A stretch of DNA of 64,000 nucleotides from Podospora pseudoanserina (taxonomy: Eukaryota > Ascomycota > Sordariomycetes > Sordariales > Podosporaceae): positions 930,001 through 994,000 of the forward strand of contig NC_085924.1 of the NCBI RefSeq assembly GCF_035222485.1. Reading direction: 5' to 3'. Position numbers and translations under genes: made by a program. The notes under the pieces are model-generated. The model was given only the letters and a program-made list of their open reading frames with translations, searched no databases and had not been told where the DNA came from. Below, piece by piece: positions 21,235-32,813 of this stretch. Every line of letters begins with the position of its first letter. Position 1 is the stretch's first letter.

Positions 21235-21847
21235 AAGCACCGGACGCTAACACCTTTAAACTTACGACCCGGCACTATATAACCTTGCGTCTTTCAAATA
21301 CTATATAACCCCTAAAAAGCTGACTCGTAGTTAACGTTTATTAAGACTTATATTACAAACTACTAAAATAGCTCCCCAATTTTAATATTGATTACCATAG
21401 ACTAGCTTACTAAAAGTATAATAGCTATAACATACTACGTAGCTTTTTTTCGCGCTGAGAACACTTTACTTTATAAGGCCAAAGAGGCACTAAGTAAACG
21501 CCGAAAAGCTAAAAAAAAATACATGTACGGCTCGGAAGATCACTTAGCATACAAAATGCAAATGATACTTGACTAGAAGGCCGTAGGTGGGGAAGCAGTG
21601 TTAGAAACGCAGCAGGATAGTGGTAATGCAGGAAGGGTTCGTACGAAAGTTCAGTACTATAGTGTGTGCGGTACGTCTGGCTATGATACAACGTACATGC
21701 CAGGAGGCTGCAGAATCAGCTAATTCATTTGTTTTTAATTTAATTTTTGTAGTTTCCGAATGTTATAGTTGTGTAATTGAGGATAGCTGTAGTAGAGTAG
21801 GAGAGTACACGGCTCGCTCATATGCATGGCTCGCTTATAATGTACGT
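21235..21847 (+). mobile_element. 5'-truncated, RIP-mutated second copy of the Fot1/Pogo element
   Basis: From about 21235 to 21847 the sequence aligns by eye to the 3' third of the element at 17162-19023 (reverse strand of that copy), from mid-transposase through the CCHC knuckle to the terminal repeat. The two differ almost only by C/T and G/A changes, for example AGCTCCCCGACTTCAATG versus AGCTCCCCAATTTTAATA. The 3' end keeps the doubled terminal repeat and finishes ...AATGTACGT followed by TA at 21848-21849. The 5' two thirds are missing. Strong RIP signature on both strands. Confidence 0.88.
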
Positions 21848-21849
21848 TA

Positions 21850-23408
21850 TGCAATTTATAAGTGTCTTCTTCTGTTAGACAATAGACAAAACCGTCTATG
21901 TGCAAAGTTGCAGTTTTAATATAAATAGTAGTTCTAGTGGGTTTAATAACGGGCTACTGGTACGCTAAAGGAGAAAACGGAAATCATGATTAGTTTTGGT
22001 TGCGGCAAGTATAGCCGAACGGTCCTTGGACACACTTCAGCTCATGGTAATGCTCACTGGCGCTCACCTTTTGCTCACCTTTTGCTCACCTTGTGAGACC
22101 GATACAGACTGAGCCAGAAATTTTGTCGGGTGTGACTATATAGATAGGTACTCAGTAATTTTCATCACGTCATGCCCAAATCCCAACTCATGTCCGGCCG
22201 AGAGGAAAACGGCTACACGCATCACAAGACTCGGGGATTTAAACTTTTCAATCTATCTGGTACCTCCCCGTCATCAAGGCGGTTTTACAGCTCTCGCCTT
22301 ATACTATACAACTGTGATACGGAGCACCATGGTACAAAAACCCCCGTATCGTCACTGCAGGCGACCGTGTCACTGTTCCGCTATTCTTCGTTTCAAATTA
22401 CCCGCTTCCTCGTACCACAGCATTGTGCCTTTTTCGTTGGGACGCCGCGTTTGTCGTTGAGACTGTGTCACCTTCCGTGATGAGAATTTTGAGATCGACT
22501 CATGTGGTTTGAGAGGAGAGTGGGGTGAGTGAGAGCAGGTGGTGAGTGAGTGAAGTTGATGAGGTAAGCAGTAACTGCCGCTGAAGACTGTGGGGATGTC
22601 GATCATCGAAAAGTCCCCTGAAAATCTTTTCTGTATCCTTGGCTCGTTCCTGCAGCACATGTAAGACGATTTCTCACTGTTGCAGTTCCCGTCGGGATGG
22701 GACAAGGAAGTTTCCGCAGCGGTTGCTTCCGTGTAGTTTGGGGCTCTTCAATGAAAACAAAGATCACAGAGAAATCACATGCAAAATCCCGGAGACGACA
22801 ACATTGTCTTTTTGAAGAATGTAGATATGGTGTCCCGCATCGGAACAAGAGAAATTAGAAGTTATTATACACATAGGGGAGGAGGTAATTCGCAAAACAC
22901 GAGAACAAAAAGCCACCACCCATTTACACGTAGAGGGTTTAAGTAACCTTTTGCCCATGGCTGCGCTTTCCATCAACAATAAAAACACACGAGAATATAT
23001 CACTCATCAAGGTCACACCTTCCCGTCAGTCACCCGGGGAAAATTCACCAAGAAAAGCCAGTTTCAAACCACCCAATCATCAAGAACAAATGCCTCCTTG
23101 TCATGTCGCCCTCGTCCTCGTCAAGTCATCTCTGTGATCGGCTTTCTTTTTTTGTGAAAGAACTCTTCTTTATTTGTTGTTTCTCCAAATTTGTCGAAAC
23201 TAGAGGGGAAAAAAAAACTCGTTTGTCGCTGCAATGAACGCGCTCGCGATATGGGGTATATGATATCAGACCAGAACGACTTCTCCTGCATCCTCCGAAT
23301 AAGCCAAAGCCACCACAACTATTCCTCTTCCTCTTGACGACACACCAAAAGCACTCGTCTATTCTTCATAGATGGTTGGAAAAACCGAATCGAGCAAAAG
23401 AAGCCGAT
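21850..23408. other. Intergenic, 3' flank of the hexose transporter
   Basis: After the truncated transposon come the repeats at 22047-22093, then mixed-composition DNA without a supported gene. 22700-23408 probably includes the transporter 3' UTR. Confidence 0.4.
22047..22093 (+). repeat. Tandem TTTTGCTCACC repeats
   Basis: GCTCAC, GCGCTCACC, then two copies of TTTTGCTCACC and GCTCACCTTGTGAG in a row, spacing 11 bp. Same motif and orientation as 16425-16495. May be the subterminal repeats of an unidentified transposon. Confidence 0.5.
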
Positions 23409-25214
23409 TTAAACAGACTCCTGCTTGAGGTAGGCGCTGTCGGTGGGCTGAGACCCGGCAAAGGTGGTGTGGGGCTTCCACTTGGCCGAGGTGCGGGGGG
23501 TGGTCTCCTCCATCATCTTGTCGACCTGCTCGAGGGAGAGACCCTTGGTCTCGGGGACGAAGAGGAAGGTGTAGATCAAGGCAAAGGTACAGAGGCCGCC
23601 CCAGACGAAGAAGACGGACGACTTCATGTTGCCCTTGTCGGTACCGACCATGTAGGGGGTGATGACGGCGATGATGGTGTTCCAGAGCCAGTTGGAGGCG
23701 GTCGAGAGACCAACGCCACGGGAGCGGATCGGCAGAGGGAAGATCTCACCAATGAGAATCCAGGCGCCGGGACCCCAGGTGGAGGCGAAGAAGAAGATGA
23801 AGATCGCAATGAAGGCGATCTGCGCGTTAACGGCAGAGATGTTGTTGGCGAGGGTGCGCTCGGGATCCTCCGCCGTGGGGGCGGGGAAGGTGTGGTTGAA
23901 GCCGACCGTAACACCGATGATGGCGACGAGGAACTGGCAGATGAGCATGCCAAGAGCGCCCCAGAGGAGGATGGTGCGGCGACCGAAACGCTCAACGGTC
24001 CAGAAGGAGATGGGGGTCGAGCACACGTTGATGACGGTGAAGATCATGGAGATGACGAACGAGTTGGAAATGGCACCGGTGGACTTGAGGAAGGGGGTCG
24101 AGTAGTAGAAGATGAAGTTGACACCAGTCCTAAAAGCAAAAGACATGTTAGCCAGCGGATCTTTTTGATTTTCTCTTTCGCGTCTTGTTCAGTAGAAACG
24201 TACCACTGCTGCATCATCTGAAGAGAGGTACCGAGGATGGTCTTGCGAAGGTTGGAGTTGGCCTTGAAGAGGGAACCCTTGAAGCAGTTGGCCCACGAGC
24301 CGAACCAGGTGGTGTTGGGAATGAGCTGACGCTCGTACTCCTCGTTGGCGACGATCTCGGCAAGCTCGACCTGGATGTACTCAGAGTCCTTGGGCTGACC
24401 ACGGAGGCGAGCGAGAGCATCGGTGGCGGCGGGAAGGTTGGCCTTCTTGACAAAGTAACGGGGAGAATCAGGGAGCATCATGAGACCACCAGCGAGGATG
24501 ATGGCCCAGAGGAACTGGATGGCAATGGGAATGCGGTACGAGCCAGTGTCGGTTCTACCCTCAGTGGCGTACACAACGCAAGCAGCCAACATGATACCGA
24601 TGGTGATGCAGAATTGGTAACCAGCGACCAGAGCTCCACGCACCTTGCGGGGGCACTGTGAAGCAGAAGCAGTTAGCACACACATTGGCATCTCTTGGCT
24701 CCGACAGATATCTCCGACTTACAATCTCAGACATGTACAGAATGACGACAGCAGACTCAAAACCGACACCAATACCAGCGATCAAGCGACCGGCAACGAT
24801 GGCAGCGAGGGGATCACCGAGGCCAGTGATCATCTGAATGACAACACCGACGATATAGATGAGGCAGCCGAGAATCACAGTCCACTTGCGACCAATCCAG
24901 TCGGCGGCGTCACCAGCAATGAGAGCGCCGAAGAAGGTACCGCAGGAGAGAATAGAGACGATGAGCGAAGTCCGGGACTCGGAAACAGCCTTGGCACCGG
25001 CGAACTCGACGGCGTCGATGAAGATCTGGGAGCCGAGGACACCGTTGATGTAACCGGAGTCGTAGCCGAAGAAAATACCACCAAAGGAAGCGAAGGCGCA
25101 GAGGAGGTAGGCCTTCCAGGTGACGGGAGCCTCAATACGCTCGACGTCCTGGGTAGTAGCCAGGCCGCCGACGTGGGAGGCGGCCGGGGCCTCCTTCTCG
25201 TCGTGAGTCGACAT
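23409..25214 (-). CDS. Hexose (probably high-affinity glucose) transporter, MFS sugar porter family
   Basis: Three exons on the minus strand: 25214-24723, 24655-24204 and 24129-23409, introns 67 and 74 bp, giving 554 residues. Twelve membrane helices and all sugar-porter signatures are present: GYDSGYINGVLGS in TM1, DWIGRKW after TM2, PDSPRYF at the end of TM6, QMMQQWTGVNFIFYY in TM7 (recreated exactly across the second splice), RFGRR after TM8, and PETKGLSLEQVD at the end of TM12. It imports glucose-type hexoses by proton symport at the plasma membrane. The overall sequence resembles the Aspergillus Mst/Neurospora HGT group rather than sensors with very long tails; the affinity class is inference. 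A cluster of CTGGGG sites 1.7-1.9 kb upstream suggests carbon catabolite control. Confidence 0.93.
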
Positions 25215-28200
25215 GGTGAAAAAGGTTTCTTATACGCCTTGCTCGATGAAGAGATTGTATTGTCGATATGGTGGTTGGGGGGGAGGGGCGATGCCTTCTC
25301 TTGGTTGTGTAAGTGGTAACCGTGACCCGAGGGGTTGGATCGATGGGAAAGGGTGTAGAGCGGGATGGGGAGAAGAAAAGAAGCTCGACCGGTGAGACGG
25401 GAGAGACGGTTGTGATATTTGAAGTGAATGACAAGCGGGTGCCACTGGGATGGAAGGGCCCTTGGATTTTTTGGCTGGCATGGGTTACATCTCTTTGGGT
25501 TCCAGGTTTTGGAGCATGTCACTCTGCGGAGCGTTGGCTGCTCCTGGCCAGTCAGGAGACGCGGAGTACTGGGGAAGAGTCCATTACCCCCGACTTGGCA
25601 AAAGTATGCTTGGGGTATTTCGCCGCGTTCCCGCCGGGACGACTGCATTGTTTGCGGGGACCCTACTTACAAGGTGGCTTCGAATATGATGCATAGGGTT
25701 GGCCAAGCTCACCATGTAGCTCGGTAGCTATGGGGTCCCATGCAGAATACCGCCGAGCATCTGAGGCACCCCCCTGGCCCATTGCGACTCTTGCAACGCC
25801 CGGGGACACGCCGGTCGACTGCTAGCCGGTCCTCTTCGTCCCATCTCTTACCACTCCCCCGGGCTTGCTCCAGCTTCCACCGAGCCACCCCAGAAACCGC
25901 CGGCCCTCTCGACGTTGCAGCTCCCGTGGCCGCGGTGCCGTGTGTGTGTGTGTGGTGGTGCACACCACCTTGAGCCTAGAACGGGGGTGGTCAGGCAGGC
26001 AAACGAGCAGCATAAATTGACCGAGTCGGTCCGGAACGTTGCATCTACACTTGCTCGCCTAACCCCAGATCTGGCGTTGGCCTCGATGAGATGAGCCTGG
26101 GGGGAGAGGCGGAATCCAGGCGGATGGCGGATGCGGGTTGTGTAAGGTACGGTAATATTACCGTGGCATTCCACGCCTGTGACAGTCTCTTCCGTTCCCG
26201 AGGCCAACCCCCGACCGAACGCGGGCTGGTTCGGCCCCACCGACCAAAGCCGCTGACATTCAGGATGGCCCATGGCAGACACATGATGGCTCCAAAGAAA
26301 CTTTGCCGTGAACCTTGCCGCCGGGTTTGGGTCACCATTGCCCTCGTGAGGCTCCATAGTGACCCCCATACAACGATGACCGCCTCAGCACTTACAACGA
26401 TACACTAAACTACAGGGCTACAGTACATTCCACAGGGTTTGGTGATGGCCACGTGCGCCAAGTCCCTGAACAGCATCATCACCTGTTTCCGGTATTGTCT
26501 TGTATGAGCTTGTCTCGATCGTTGAAGATAAGCGGGTTGTGCGGCTCCCTCACAAGCGAGCGCCAACTTCAACCGATAGGACCGATCAGAGGATTGTTTC
26601 TTTTTTTTTCTCGCTGGCACATGTCGCGCGGTCGCCAGAATGTGGAAGGCTTGCCGAGCGTATTGGATCGTGAAATCGTCGCGCCACCAAAAAAAAAAAA
26701 ACGGCACCACTCGGCCATTGGCACGGCGATACTTTTTGAACTACAGCCCATCAGGGCCATCACGCTTCGGACTCGTCAAGTCAGCACCAGTCAACTGACC
26801 CGTGCCTTTGGAGCCGTTGGGCTGCACGTCAAAAGGCAACTGGCCAGAAGGACGTTGGCGCGATGGGTCTTCAATTGGCTAGCCCGGAGCATTAGCCAAG
26901 AATGCAAGGAGTCGCCGGCTAAAAACGGTCCTTTTCTGGGGACTTTTTCTTGTCATTTCCCCGTGCCCCAGTTTTTGTTGTTTGGGGTCCCCATGGGCAA
27001 AAAGCTCAAACCCCAGATTCACCAGGAAAAACTTGGAGAAAATTCGGGGAAGTTCCATCAAGCTCATCGCCATACTTGCATTTTTCACCGATCATCTGGG
27101 GAATAGCGGGCATTGTGTGGGATACACTATCTGGGGAACAGGGGGAGTCGGAAAAACTTCTTGACAATAGCTTCCCGATGAGAGTCTGGACTGGAGAGCC
27201 TGGAGAGTCTGGAGAAGTGGGACAGGTAGCGGAGATCAGATAAGCAGCAAGCTAGCCCATGTTCTAGCTTGGGGATGGCGGGCCAAGCACAAAAGGAACT
27301 TTTCTTTTTTGTTCTTTGCTAGTGCTTCCCCAAGTTTGCCCAGAAAGTGCCCACCAACGATCGTCCTCACCACCACCACATCGTCCACGACAGCTTGTTC
27401 TGCCAAAATCTTGTGGATGCAACGTCTTCCAAAGACTTGGTTGCTGTCCCGGGATCATGGAGATGCTTATTTTTGCAGATCAGGATGCGTTCAGCTGTTG
27501 ACCGCATGGTGAGGAGAGCTCCACCTTGCGACGTCGAGCTCCGCTGCATTTCCCCAGCTTCAACCCTGAGCTGGAGATTCTCCTCAATTTCATGCGTCCA
27601 GGAAGCCCCGGTCTCCAGGCCTCAAACAATCCTGGTGTTTCTCGGTCCAGGCCGATGACGCATTTGCAGTCCACCGAGTTGTGGGTGTTGCTGCTTGTGC
27701 AAGTGTCACTTAAAGGCTGAAGCTTCACGCCTCTTTCTTCGTATCACCGGTGTACAATTCCGCCAAACCCCGAGTCTTGCCGTCCCCTCGAATCTCGAAT
27801 GGCAACCGCTCAGATGGTGAGAAATGGGGGCACAGCTTTTCTGGTGCGAGGATGGTTGCACTGAGCAGCGCCGGCGGTGTCTGATTTCCCATGCAACGTT
27901 CCGAGTCCTGTCCGACGCGACAAAGTCTTGTGCTACACAGTTTCAAGTCCACTTCATGGTTGAGCAATTTTCCTCTTGCAATGAAAACCAGCACACTGTC
28001 TTGCTTGTCGATTTTGCCCTGATGGTATGCTCCTACACTACCTAACCAGGAACTAGACATGTCGTTAACTTGTCCCAGGATTATTACCTAAAGCATTCCC
28101 AAAAAGGCGATTGTGCATCAGCTCTCAGCGTCATCACTCCTGACAGGGACAAAGCCACCACCAGCTAGCTGAAAAGGTCCTCAGAGGCTCAGAGACAATG

Positions 28201-30318
28201 TTCACGTGCGGGCCCCGTTCCCCTCGTGCTGGCTAATAATGGAGCATGATGGTTTCCCCGGACTTTTCGCCAAACGCAGATTCCCTATGTCACCGTCCTC
28301 GACCTCGTGACAGATCTCGTTCTTTGTTGACCGTCAAGCCACTGAACCATTCCAGTCAACAACTCCTCCAACCTGGAAGTGCCACCGATTCTGTGGCGCT
28401 TCCTCGCCCATCAACCGCGCCAAGTGGCAAGGGCTGGCGGGGCAGCCGGGGGCGGGAACGAGGGTGCGGCAGACGGTTGATGCCAAGGAGAAACCGAATG
28501 CGGGGGAAAAAAGCTTGAGATTTTTGGGGGGTGGTGCGGGAAGCGAAACTCGGTTGCTTTTCGACGAGCGCCGGGATGGGAAACTTGACCGTCGCTGTCG
28601 CTGCATTGGGCACCGTGAAGCGAAGGGATGTGGACGATGAAAGAAAATGCCATTCTGCGATGTCGAGACATCAAGCCTCGTGATCATTTGAAGGTGCCGC
28701 TTTCGTTTGGATAGCATCATCGGAAGGTAATAACGGCAAGAAACATTACGGTACGTTACGCACTTTTCACCTCTCCCGTGTCTCTCCCACAACCCGCCAT
28801 TTTTGTTCCCGATCTGACACAGTTTCTCCAACGCCCGCAGGTCCCAAAAAAATTACGCCCTTTCTGATTGCAGAAATCACGCAGACCGATCCCTAATCCC
28901 GTTGCGGACGACGGCCAACGGCATTAAAACGATCATCGAGAAAACGGCTTCCCCGTGGCAAGGATTGGCAATCCTCGCAATTATTAGCAGGCGGACCTTA
29001 CGAGCTAGTGGCTGTCTGCCGATCACACACACGCCACACCGCAGTTTTTGAAGGTCTTGTGGAAAGGGAAAGGATGAACAAAAGGGTACGGATTGACGTA
29101 GGTGCCGCTTCGTTGCACCGCAGCGAATTTGAAGGAGAAGAAGTGGACAATTGTGGGTGAGTTCAAGGCTCCAACAAGGAAACTTGAGGAGCTGGTATTC
29201 TCTGGTCGGCGAGGAAGCTGGCCAGTCATGGCTGTCGGTGGCTGCCCTCCATGTTGGCCCTCATGCTGCAACCAGCTGTCCACCACCCGAACCGTGCCGT
29301 AACATGTGCGGACATTGCGCTCCATGGCTGTCTTGATATGCCAACCAACCAGTCCCCAGGATGAGGAGATCTCGATGGCAGGAAAATGGTGAGAGGATCC
29401 TGGGGGGGGGTGTCCTCTGCTTCTTATCACTTTGTCCACATGTTGACAGACAAGACCAAGGTGAGACTTGCACCTCCCATCTGCCGGATCTGCAGCCCCC
29501 ACACGCCCATCATGAACCCCAGTCAAACCCAACCTCATGGCGTTGTTGACATCGGGAGGGATCTCTTCGTGAATTGAGATCGACAAGGCTGCGATGATGA
29601 CTGATGATGTTGACCTTGCCCCTCGTGCCCCTGTTCAACCGTTTCTTCAACAAGGAAAGGAAAGAAGCAACGGGATGCTTGCGCAAGAACAAGAAAAACG
29701 AAGGAAGAGCCGGCTTGGCAAGTCCAAGGAGATTTATTTGCAACCGTTCTGTGCCAAGATCCTTGCCAAGTCTTCAACGTTTATGCATGACGATGGCGCA
29801 GCACAGGCCTGAGTCGTGATGGGCACATCCTGGGAGCCTGGTCGTGGGCTTGGTCTGGGTTTGATGAAAATCTTTTATGAGGGATATGCTCGATAGAATG
29901 CAGTTCAATTGTGAATAGAACTAAACTATTGAAAATATGACTTGTCAGGTGATGATCTGTGAAAAGACTAACAAGCGTTCCCTTGTCAGCGAGATTTCCT
30001 CGATTATGAAGTCATGTTGAAATAATTTCTATTTCTAATTCCTCTTTGCATGCGTTTGTATGAGGCAGGTTCATGACTGGCGCATATTCATGTATCAAAC
30101 ATATTGCTGAACTAGGTTGATTGTAGAGCTACCATTTTACACACGTCAGCTTATTTTGGTATACTGTTCAGTACCCATCGTATAAAATTGTAACTGCATA
30201 TGACCAAACTCTAATCTCACTTCAATGTCTTTGCATGCTGACTTTGTATATGCAATCCAAACCATAAAAGACAAACTCCATACAACGCCCGTGATACCTA
30301 CCCTACCTTATGCTCTAC
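25215..30318. other. About 5 kb gene-free region upstream of the hexose transporter
   Basis: No protein-coding or RNA gene could be supported on either strand. Open frames are short, overlap and lack motifs. Simple repeats: (GT)7 at about 25945-25960 and a 13-A run near 26690-26702. As the other neighbour (APH kinase) ends here with its 3' side, all promoter function in the interval must belong to the transporter or to an unseen transcript. Confidence 0.55.
26936..27136. promoter_or_regulatory. Cluster of five CTGGGG (CreA/CRE-1 type) sites
   Basis: CTGGGG occurs at 26936, 27096 and 27131 on the plus strand and as CCCCAG at 26966 and 27011. All fit the SYGGRG consensus bound by the fungal carbon catabolite repressor. 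They lie 1.7-1.9 kb upstream of the transporter start; binding is inferred. Confidence 0.4.
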
Positions 30319-32007
30319 TCACAACTGCCCATACCCCAGAACCCTAGCCAAATGCCCCCTCGCCTCCTCAGCAAACCACTCAACCACCTTCCTCTCCCCG
30401 TTCTTCTCTTTCATCTTGTCTTTGACCACCATCTCCATCAGCTCCCGTGCCTCGGCAGTCATGGACTCAGCCCTTTTCTCATACCCACCCGCGGGGTTCT
30501 CCCCAAACAGCCTCTCGTCGATAAACTTCCAGTAGATAGGGTCTAACCCATATGATCTCCTCGCAGCATAGTTGATCCAAAAGCTCCCATCTTCCCAGTT
30601 CTTTCTCATCCTGACGGAGAGAGGTGGTTCTTTTGGTCCTTCCTGGTTGGTAGATATAGTGGTGGTGGTGGTGGTGGTGGTGGTGCTGCTATCTCCCGAT
30701 ATATGAAGATTGTCAAGCCACTCCGACACCGTCCCGTCTTCGGCCACCTTATCGTCTTCCAACGGCTCCCCAAGACAAGGTACAGTCACCTCCTGTCCCC
30801 TTCCCAGTTTTTCCTCCTCCTGTTCCAACGCCCTGAGGAAAATCCCCAGATACTTCGGATACTTTCCCACCCAATCATCTATCCCCCCTTCCACCCCACC
30901 ATTCCACATATCTGGCTTCCTCAGCATCAACCACCAGGGCGGATCGGCCGCCATCGACCTCGGCCCGAACCAAGCCCATTCCCAATCAATCACCGCCCTC
31001 ACCTCCCCCGTCTCGGGATCAACCAGCACGTTGTGCGGCGTCAAGTCGTCGCAGATGAGCTTGAACGTCTCGGGCGTCGGTGTGATGTGCTCCTGCCGAC
31101 TCGTGTAGCTTGGTGACGGCAGCAGGTTCATGTACGCCGCCCTGCGGAGCATGTGCCGGGCCGTGTACTTGTCCCGGGCGTCGTCCGCCGACTCAACGGC
31201 GTCGTTGCGCTGGAAGACGAGCTGGGCAATGTGGAGGTCAGTGAGGAACTGGTAGACCTCGTGGGAGGTGTTGAGGACGCGGTTGGAGGGGCCGAGGACA
31301 GACTCGGGGCAGCCGGCCATGGTGATGGTGTCGGTTAGGGTCTGGGGGAGGGCGCGGGCGTGGACGGTATACTCCCCGTCCACGTAGCCGAGGCAGCCGC
31401 TTTGGGGCATGGTGAGTTTGTCGAGTTGGAGGAGGATGTTGCTCATTTGGCGGTAGAGGGAGAGGATCTTGTCTTCGGGCATGGTTGGGTTGATGGTGTT
31501 TGGGGCTTCGGGGTCGGTGTCTGGGTCTGCGAGAAAGGTGGACAGGTGGACTAGGTTTGGGTGGTAGTCCATGATGATGAAGGGTCCGAGACCGGTGGGA
31601 TTTTGTGAGGCGGTGCCCGAGTGGTAGATGTGGGGGATGGGGATGGTGGTATTTGCCGCGACGTAACGCATGAGGTTGACTTCAGCTTGGACTTTCTCTT
31701 CCCTCAGTTCCAGGCTGAAGCGCGGGAGCGGGACGCGCATCATGCCGTAGCTCTCAGGATCTTGGAACTCAATGACGAAGACGGCGTTGTAGCTCCCGCA
31801 GAGGGATGAGTGCCATTTCCCAGCTCTTCCGCCGTGGTACTTCTTGACTATGCGGATGATCTCTGTGCGCAACTCGGGATTCTGGATCTTTTCATTGACC
31901 CAGTCATATGACGCTTCTTGACGCTCTTCCACCATTTCATCTCCATACATGGCGACCTCGCGCGTCCGGCGATCCGGTCGAGGTTCCGGTGAAGGCGGGT
32001 CGGACAT
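30319..32007 (-). CDS. APH-type (aminoglycoside-phosphotransferase-fold) kinase-like protein
   Basis: Single exon, 562 residues. The N-lobe has SSLCGSYNAVFVIEF (nucleotide loop) and a conserved EVNLMRYV helix; PFIIMDYHPNLVHLS is the hinge. The C-lobe has KLICDDLTPHNVLVDP as the catalytic loop and VRAVIDWEWAWFGP as the metal-binding equivalent. The catalytic loop has Cys-Asp-Asp instead of the usual His-x-Asp, so the Asp-x4-Asn pair is retained but the leading histidine is not. A (GTG)n microsatellite at about 30659-30685 codes for a run of threonines in a linker before the last ~100 residues. Fungal members of this expanded family are mostly uncharacterised small-molecule or protein kinases. 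Substrate unknown. Confidence 0.85.
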   Translation of the reverse strand: MSDPPSPEPRPDRRTREVAMYGDEMVEERQEASYDWVNEKIQNPELRTEIIRIVKKYHGGRAGKWHSSLCGSYNAVFVIEFQDPESYGMMRVPLPRFSLELREEKVQAEVNLMRYVAANTTIPIPHIYHSGTASQNPTGLGPFIIMDYHPNLVHLSTFLADPDTDPEAPNTINPTMPEDKILSLYRQMSNILLQLDKLTMPQSGCLGYVDGEYTVHARALPQTLTDTITMAGCPESVLGPSNRVLNTSHEVYQFLTDLHIAQLVFQRNDAVESADDARDKYTARHMLRRAAYMNLLPSPSYTSRQEHITPTPETFKLICDDLTPHNVLVDPETGEVRAVIDWEWAWFGPRSMAADPPWWLMLRKPDMWNGGVEGGIDDWVGKYPKYLGIFLRALEQEEEKLGRGQEVTVPCLGEPLEDDKVAEDGTVSEWLDNLHISGDSSTTTTTTTTTISTNQEGPKEPPLSVRMRKNWEDGSFWINYAARRSYGLDPIYWKFIDERLFGENPAGGYEKRAESMTAEARELMEMVVKDKMKEKNGERKVVEWFAEEARGHLARVLGYGQL

Positions 32008-32813
32008 GGTGTGGGAAATTAAAGGTTGAGCACTTCAATCAAAAAGTTAGCATTGAACTTTCCTGTGTAATGTCGATTGCTCGTTGCTGATAAATGATGT
32101 TGTAGAATCGAACCAAGATGCCTCAAAATGCAGGAGTTTGTTGGTGTTGGTCCAGCACGCATTTGGGGCCCCTGGCCGAGAATTTGGCGCCGTATCATTG
32201 GGGCTGTGTTTTGCAGCCAACCCCCAAACTGTGCCCCCATCAAAACATGAGTGTTTCCCGGTTCGTCGTTCGTCAATAGCGGAACTCGATCCCGACAGTC
32301 TGGTTCAATGCACTTTGCCATGTCCGATCTGCGCTCAGGTCGTTGCACTGAAACAAGAAGCCGAAGGCGCCGAGAAGAGGTGTGATATCTATGGAAAGCT
32401 CGCGTCCCAGCAGAAACTTGGAGAGTGGGAGTCGGGGCCTAATCGAGCAGTGCAGGGTGACTTCCAACAGCATCATAGCATCTTAAACCCCTTTCTGGAA
32501 GTCGCATGATGCACCGCGGTGGGCTTCTTACTATCTTTGGACCTGTTGAAGACCTGTGTGAGCGTCTTTTTTGAGACCAACAGGCCTAGGACGCCACGAA
32601 TAGTTCTGTTGACGTAAATTTTGATGCCAAAAATGGCCACATACCTAGAAAGCCTTGAAAGAGTCCTGAGATGGGTTGCGTATAAGAAGACAGTAAATCC
32701 AACCTAAGAACCCGATTTTTTCACTCCAGCTCATCATTCGCACTTTTCCAGTCTGGCACTGAAACCTTACAAGATCGCATACCTCTATTTCAAACACCCA
32801 AGCAGCTTTCAAA
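32008..32813. other. Intergenic, divergent promoters
   Basis: Shared upstream region of the APH kinase (minus) and the Ser-rich protein (plus). A frame at 32084-32509 has no motif. Nothing else seen. Confidence 0.4.

Noticed and set aside
23334-24221. 295-residue plus-strand frame
   Set aside because: It is the antisense shadow of the hexose transporter, rich in Gly/Asp/Glu as expected from the reverse of membrane helices.
29023-29586. 187-residue minus-strand frame
   Set aside because: No family motif, uneven composition, and embedded in a gene-free region with equally long frames on the other strand.
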